Assembly: GCA_021157415.1 (NCBI GenBank)
Contig: JAGGWN010000045.1
Coordinates: forward strand, 1 to 46,074
From: Bacteroidales bacterium
GTDB taxonomy: Bacteria; Bacteroidota; Bacteroidia; Bacteroidales; VadinHA17
Reading direction: 5' to 3'
Length of the DNA: 46,074 nucleotides
This document shows, piece after piece, positions 43,986 to 46,074 of this stretch; the stretch's first letter is position 1, and each line of letters begins with the position of its first letter. The notes under the pieces are model-generated. The model made no database searches, was not told the origin of the DNA, and saw only the letters and a list, made by a program, of their open reading frames with translations. A program made the position numbers and the translations under genes.

Positions 43986-45779
43986 CTACATTCTCTCCGG
44001 CATCTCTATTCCCAGCAGGTACATTGCATGATACAACACTTCGCCGGTTTTGCAGGTCATTACCAGCCTCAGGTTGCGGGCTTCCGTATTTTCTTCATTC
44101 AGGATAGAATAATCATGGTAAAACTGGTTGAAAGCCTTGGCCACCTCATACGCATAATTGGCTACCAGCGCGGGGCTGTAAGATGCAGCAGCATCTTTTC
44201 TGACTTCCGGAAATTTGGCCAGCAACCGGACCAGCGTGGTCTCTTTATCGTTGGGCAGATAATGCCCTGCCAGTTTTTCAGGAATGGTTATTTCCCGTTC
44301 TTCCCCTTTCCGGAAAACTGAACGTATCCGGGCATAGGTGTACTGAATAAACGGACCGGTATTTCCATTGAAGTCGATAGATTCCCGCGGGTTAAACACA
44401 ATGTTCTTCTTCGGGTCTATCTTCAGGATAAAGTATTTCAGGGCACCGAGGCCGATCTTCCGGAACACCTCATTCTTTTCCTTCTCTGCGAGAGCATCCA
44501 GTTTCCCCAGTTCTTCTCCCATCTCCCGGGCGGTCTCGATCATGCCTGCGATCAGGTCGTCGGCATCCACCACTTTCCCCTCGCGGGATTTCATCTTCCC
44601 TTCGGGCAGCTCCACCATCCCGTAGGACAGATGCATCAGCCGACCGGCCCATTCATACCCCAGTTTCTTCAGAATGATCTTCAATACCTGAAAATGGTAG
44701 TTCTGTTCATTCCCCACCACATAAACATGCCGGTTAAAATGATAATCTTCGTAGCGGAGGGTAGCCGTACCCAGATCCTGGGTCATGTACACAGCAGTGC
44801 CGTCCGCCCTCAACAACAACTTCTCATCCAGCCCGTCTTCCCGCAGATCGGCCCATACCGAACCGTCTTCTTTTTTATAAACCAGACCTTTCTCCAGGGC
44901 ATCCAACACAATCTGTTTTCCGATCCTGTAGGTATCCGATTCGTAATAGATCTTATCAAAATCCACCCCCAAAGCTTTATAAGTCACATCAAAACCGTCA
45001 TACACCCACTGGTTCATCATCTTCCAGACACAGATCACCTCCGGGTCACCGGCCTCCCACCGGCGCAGCATGTCCTGTGCCTCCAGTAAAAGAGGGGCAT
45101 TTTTTTCAGCCTCTTCCTTTGACAACCCCCTGTTGATCATCTCCTGTACCTGCAACCGGAATTCTTTTTCAAACCGCACATAGAAATCCCCTACCAGGAA
45201 GTCTCCTTTTTTACCTGCTTTTTCCGGGGTAATCCCATGGCCCCATTTCTGCCAGGCCAGCATGGATTTGCAGATATGTATCCCCCGGTCGTTGACAATA
45301 TTCGTTTTTACCACCCTGTAGCCATCCGCTGCCATGATCCTGGACAGGGAATATCCTATGAGATTGTTTCTTATGTGGCCCAGATGCAGTGGCTTGTTCG
45401 TATTAGGGGATGAATACTCGATCACCACCGTCTCGTTCTTATCTCCTGATTGCAACAGCCCGTAGTCCGTATCCCGGTTGATGCGATTCAGAAAATCCAC
45501 CCAGTAGCTGCCTGTAAACACCAGGTTCAGGAAGCCTTTCACTACGTTATACCGGTCAATTTCCGAGAGATGTGATACCAGATATTCTCCCAGAAGCTTC
45601 CCGGTCTCCTCGGGACTTTTCCGGAGTTCCTTCACCAACGGAAAGACCACCACGGTCAGATCTCCTTCAAATTCTTTGCGGGTTTCCTGAAGCAATATCT
45701 TACCGGCTGAATAAGGTTTGCCAGTCAGTGAAGTTACCGCCTGTTCCAGTGCCTTTTTTATTTTTTGTTCTGTATTCAT
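43986..45779 (-). CDS. argS: Arginyl-tRNA synthetase
   Basis: 597 residues from ATG 45779. This start is preferred over the ATG at 45797 because a -7 element (TAACTTTG) at 45815-45808 predicts transcription near 45801, leaving almost no leader for the earlier ATG. It shows the ArgRS N-terminal Arg-tRNA-binding domain (Add1), the class I HIGH-like motif PLHLGHIRNN (HLGH at about 132-135), the KMSK-like KMKSREGKVVDADDL, and a C-terminal DALR anticodon-binding domain ending GIEMPERM. It charges tRNA(Arg) with arginine and needs the tRNA for activation. It is a single-copy housekeeping gene and gives no link to the accessory locus. Confidence 0.97.
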   Translation of the reverse strand: MNTEQKIKKALEQAVTSLTGKPYSAGKILLQETRKEFEGDLTVVVFPLVKELRKSPEETGKLLGEYLVSHLSEIDRYNVVKGFLNLVFTGSYWVDFLNRINRDTDYGLLQSGDKNETVVIEYSSPNTNKPLHLGHIRNNLIGYSLSRIMAADGYRVVKTNIVNDRGIHICKSMLAWQKWGHGITPEKAGKKGDFLVGDFYVRFEKEFRLQVQEMINRGLSKEEAEKNAPLLLEAQDMLRRWEAGDPEVICVWKMMNQWVYDGFDVTYKALGVDFDKIYYESDTYRIGKQIVLDALEKGLVYKKEDGSVWADLREDGLDEKLLLRADGTAVYMTQDLGTATLRYEDYHFNRHVYVVGNEQNYHFQVLKIILKKLGYEWAGRLMHLSYGMVELPEGKMKSREGKVVDADDLIAGMIETAREMGEELGKLDALAEKEKNEVFRKIGLGALKYFILKIDPKKNIVFNPRESIDFNGNTGPFIQYTYARIRSVFRKGEEREITIPEKLAGHYLPNDKETTLVRLLAKFPEVRKDAAASYSPALVANYAYEVAKAFNQFYHDYSILNEENTEARNLRLVMTCKTGEVLYHAMYLLGIEMPERM

Positions 45780-45807
45780 TCTTTTATGATCTGTCACAAA
45801 TAAGCAG

Positions 45808-45815
45808 CAAAGTTA
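45808..45815 (-). promoter_or_regulatory. Putative -7 element for argS
   Basis: TAACTTTG on the minus strand matches TAnnTTTG. It sits 28 bp before the chosen argS ATG (45779). No -33 TTTG is visible at the usual spacing. Confidence 0.38.
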
Positions 45816-45956
45816 ATACTCCCTGAGGAAAAAGAGGCTGTTTCACCTCCCGCATGACACCAAAACCAACCGGTTCATAACAAACTTTTCATACATCTTA
45901 CATTTTATCCTGCTACATCTTATCTGTATTGCATTAATATTCTAATGTTTACGCAA

Positions 45957-46074
45957 TGTCATAAAATAATACCTACGTAGCTTCCTACGTAGGTATTATT
46001 TTAACTTATACCAAATTTGGTATAAGTTAAAATAATACCTACGTAGGAAGCTACGTAGGTATTATTTTATGACA
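45957..46074. repeat. Perfect 118-bp palindrome made of two inverted hairpins, at the window end
   Basis: Every base from 45957 to 46015 is matched by its complement from 46016 to 46074; the centre is CCAAA/TTTGG at 46011-46020. Each half contains a 19-bp hairpin with the arms ACCTACGTAG and CTACGTAGGT around loop CTTC (left) or GAAG (right). The same arms occur at 33982-34005. The window stops at the outer edge of the symmetry, so it may extend further. It could be a mobile hairpin repeat that broke the assembly, or an assembler fold-back. Confidence 0.9.

Noticed and set aside
42639-44321. A 560-residue plus-strand open frame opposite ffh and argS
   Set aside because: It lies antisense to two certain housekeeping genes, crosses their spacer and resembles no protein family; GC-biased codons on the other strand explain it.

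Overview
The window reads as a chromosomal piece of an anaerobic or facultative polysaccharide-degrading Bacteroidota, probably of the order Marinilabiliales or Bacteroidales. The support is a SusC/SusD pair, a hybrid two-component regulator with Reg_prop repeats and an AraC output domain, several secreted proteins ending in type IX secretion (T9SS) C-terminal sorting domains, many Cys-lipoproteins, and promoters of the Bacteroidota form TTTG-N20-TAnnTTTG. No rRNA, tRNA, CRISPR array or intact insertion sequence was found.

Layout. 1-6488 (+): a 5'-truncated sulfatase, a full sulfatase, a PhoD-like metallophosphoesterase lipoprotein and a further sulfatase, tightly packed like an operon. 6752-8196 (+): a two-repeat lipoprotein and a DUF2490-like outer-membrane protein. 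8386-15784 (-): an operon transcribed SusC, SusD, DUF4959/DUF5126/DUF5000-like surface lipoprotein, DUF4998-like lipoprotein. 16183-19650 (+) and 19732-23280 (-): two giant convergent T9SS cargo proteins that share discoidin (F5/8C) and PKD modules and a bidirectional terminator. 23568-27920 (+): a 1450-residue hybrid two-component regulator. 28277-33964 (+): two CotH-kinase-fold proteins with T9SS tails, the second also carrying lamin-tail domains. 34224-45797: mostly single-copy metabolic and housekeeping genes: FKBP isomerase, ProX-like tRNA editing protein, thioredoxin-fold protein, two glycosyltransferases, butyrate kinase, small membrane protein, amino-acid racemase, DmpA-type peptidase, ffh and argS. 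The window stops at the outer edge of a perfect 118-bp palindrome.

How the genes may work together. The first 34 kb looks like an uptake and surface-processing locus. Sulfatases and the PhoD-like enzyme would remove sulfate and phosphate esters, SusC/SusD with the two lipoproteins would bind and import the ligand, the T9SS proteins with discoidin, PKD and Asp-box propeller modules would act as surface adhesins or receptors, and the hybrid regulator would sense a product in the periplasm. No glycoside hydrolase or polysaccharide lyase is visible, so the ligand cannot be named. The most distinctive non-coding signals are a hairpin family with identical 10-bp arms and 4-nt loops (three copies), the terminal palindrome built from two of them, a perfect 25-bp tandem duplication over a sulfatase start codon, and a GC-rich stretch ending in a strong terminator that could be an unassigned small RNA.
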